NCBI GenBank assembly: GCA_003520425.1
Contig: DOUU01000510.1
Coordinates: 1 to 6,099, forward strand
Direction of reading: 5' to 3'
Origin: Deltaproteobacteria bacterium
GTDB taxonomy: Bacteria > Myxococcota_A > UBA9160
Length of the DNA stretch: 6,099 bases
Shown piece after piece: positions 5,761 to 6,099 of the stretch (positions are counted from its first letter, which is position 1; each line of letters opens with the position of its first letter). Under the pieces are notes generated by a model that was given only the letters and a program-made list of their open reading frames with translations, ran no database searches and was not told the origin of the DNA. Both the position numbers and the translations under genes were made by a program.

Positions 5761-6099
5761 AGGACGTCACTGAGCTGATTTGGGATTTCGCCGAGGCTCG
5801 CAGGAGCCTCTGGAACACTCACTTCAGGCGGCGGTTCTTGCGCTCCAAGATCCCGGAGCTGATCGAGGACTTTCAAGAGATTGAGCATCTCCTACTACGG
5901 TCTCTGCTCTGGCGATCGGTGGCACCTGACCGCGATTCTAGCGACGCGACGGTTGAAGAGTCACTGGAAGAATGTCTTGAGCTCGTTCTTCGCGAAGGTG
6001 TCTCCTCCGTCCGCGTGCTGATCAGCGAAGAAGAAGGGGGCGTAGGAGGAAGATGGTCCGAGGGGTTCGAACTGTCTCGCGATCTGGGGGTGCGGCTCG
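5757..6099 (+). CDS. Probable immunity protein for the toxin tip (partial, runs off the window)
   Basis: An ATG at 5757 overlaps the upstream stop by four bases (ATGA), which suggests translational coupling; there is little ribosome binding site of its own. The frame stays open for 114 codons to the window end. The product is acidic overall and has no signal peptide. It starts MKDVTELIWDFAEARRSLWN, a predicted amphipathic helix with conserved-looking Trp9, Glu13, Arg16, Leu18, Trp19 and Asn20. A second helix follows (about residues 32-53: PELIEDFQEIEHLLLRSLLW), then an acidic stretch (66-80) and a strand-like region (SSVRVLISEE, 83-92). Small, cytoplasmic, acidic proteins encoded directly after toxin tips are typically immunity proteins that bind and neutralise them. 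I infer the role from position and character, not from a recognised family. The 3' end lies outside the window. Confidence 0.6.
   Translation, partial: MKDVTELIWDFAEARRSLWNTHFRRRFLRSKIPELIEDFQEIEHLLLRSLLWRSVAPDRDSSDATVEESLEECLELVLREGVSSVRVLISEEEGGVGGRWSEGFELSRDLGVRL

Noticed and set aside
5495..5818. Minus-strand frame of 107 codons that could have been the missing recombinase front
   Set aside because: It has no resolvase motifs (no catalytic-serine region, no YxRVS-like start) and is antisense to the toxin tip and immunity gene, so it is a shadow frame.
6060..6075. tRNA-like T-arm sequence (ggggttcgaact)
   Set aside because: It resembles a T-loop only by the TTCGA core; no acceptor, D or anticodon arms are present upstream, and it lies inside an open coding frame.

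Overview
The window is GC-rich (by eye well above 60 % G+C), with compact coding and typical bacterial signals. The large secreted protein, with repeated lectin-like modules, an Ig-like domain and a PQQ-type propeller, resembles proteins common in soil bacteria such as Acidobacteriota and Rokubacteria/Methylomirabilota-like lineages. That placement rests on memory of the protein family and cannot be fixed without a search.

Layout from left to right. Positions 1-358 hold no secure gene, but they contain the first copy of a strong stem-loop element (228-316). A well-supported small exported protein of 70 aa lies on the minus strand (359-571). It has a perfect ribosome binding site, a signal peptide, an Asn/Gln/Gly linker and a C-terminal hydrophobic segment with a basic tail. 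A second copy of the stem-loop element (631-718) lies between it and a possible 63-aa protein on the plus strand (744-932). A short third copy of the stem-loop (948-976) precedes the dominant gene, a secreted protein of about 1015 aa (1113-4160). That protein consists of a signal peptide, four tandem ~95-aa WWLYVGS-type repeats, one Ig-like domain and a beta-propeller. After its stop there is a 237-base convergent intergenic region with a perfect 16-bp palindrome.

The right part looks like rearranged accessory DNA. On the minus strand, 4398-5519 encodes the C-terminal part of a large serine recombinase (end of the recombinase domain, Cys4 zinc ribbon, coiled coil). Its catalytic domain is missing, and homology stops at an in-frame stop at 5520-5522. 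At exactly that point a plus-strand frame becomes protein-like. It encodes about 80 residues with a Cys/His-rich signature typical of the C-terminal tips of polymorphic (RHS/CDI-like) toxins and ends at 5760. Its stop overlaps, as ATGA, the start of a further open frame running off the window (5757-6099), which I read as the matching immunity gene. The most interesting part of the window is therefore an orphan toxin-tip/immunity pair abutting a decapitated recombinase. The triplicated stem-loop around the small exported protein comes second.
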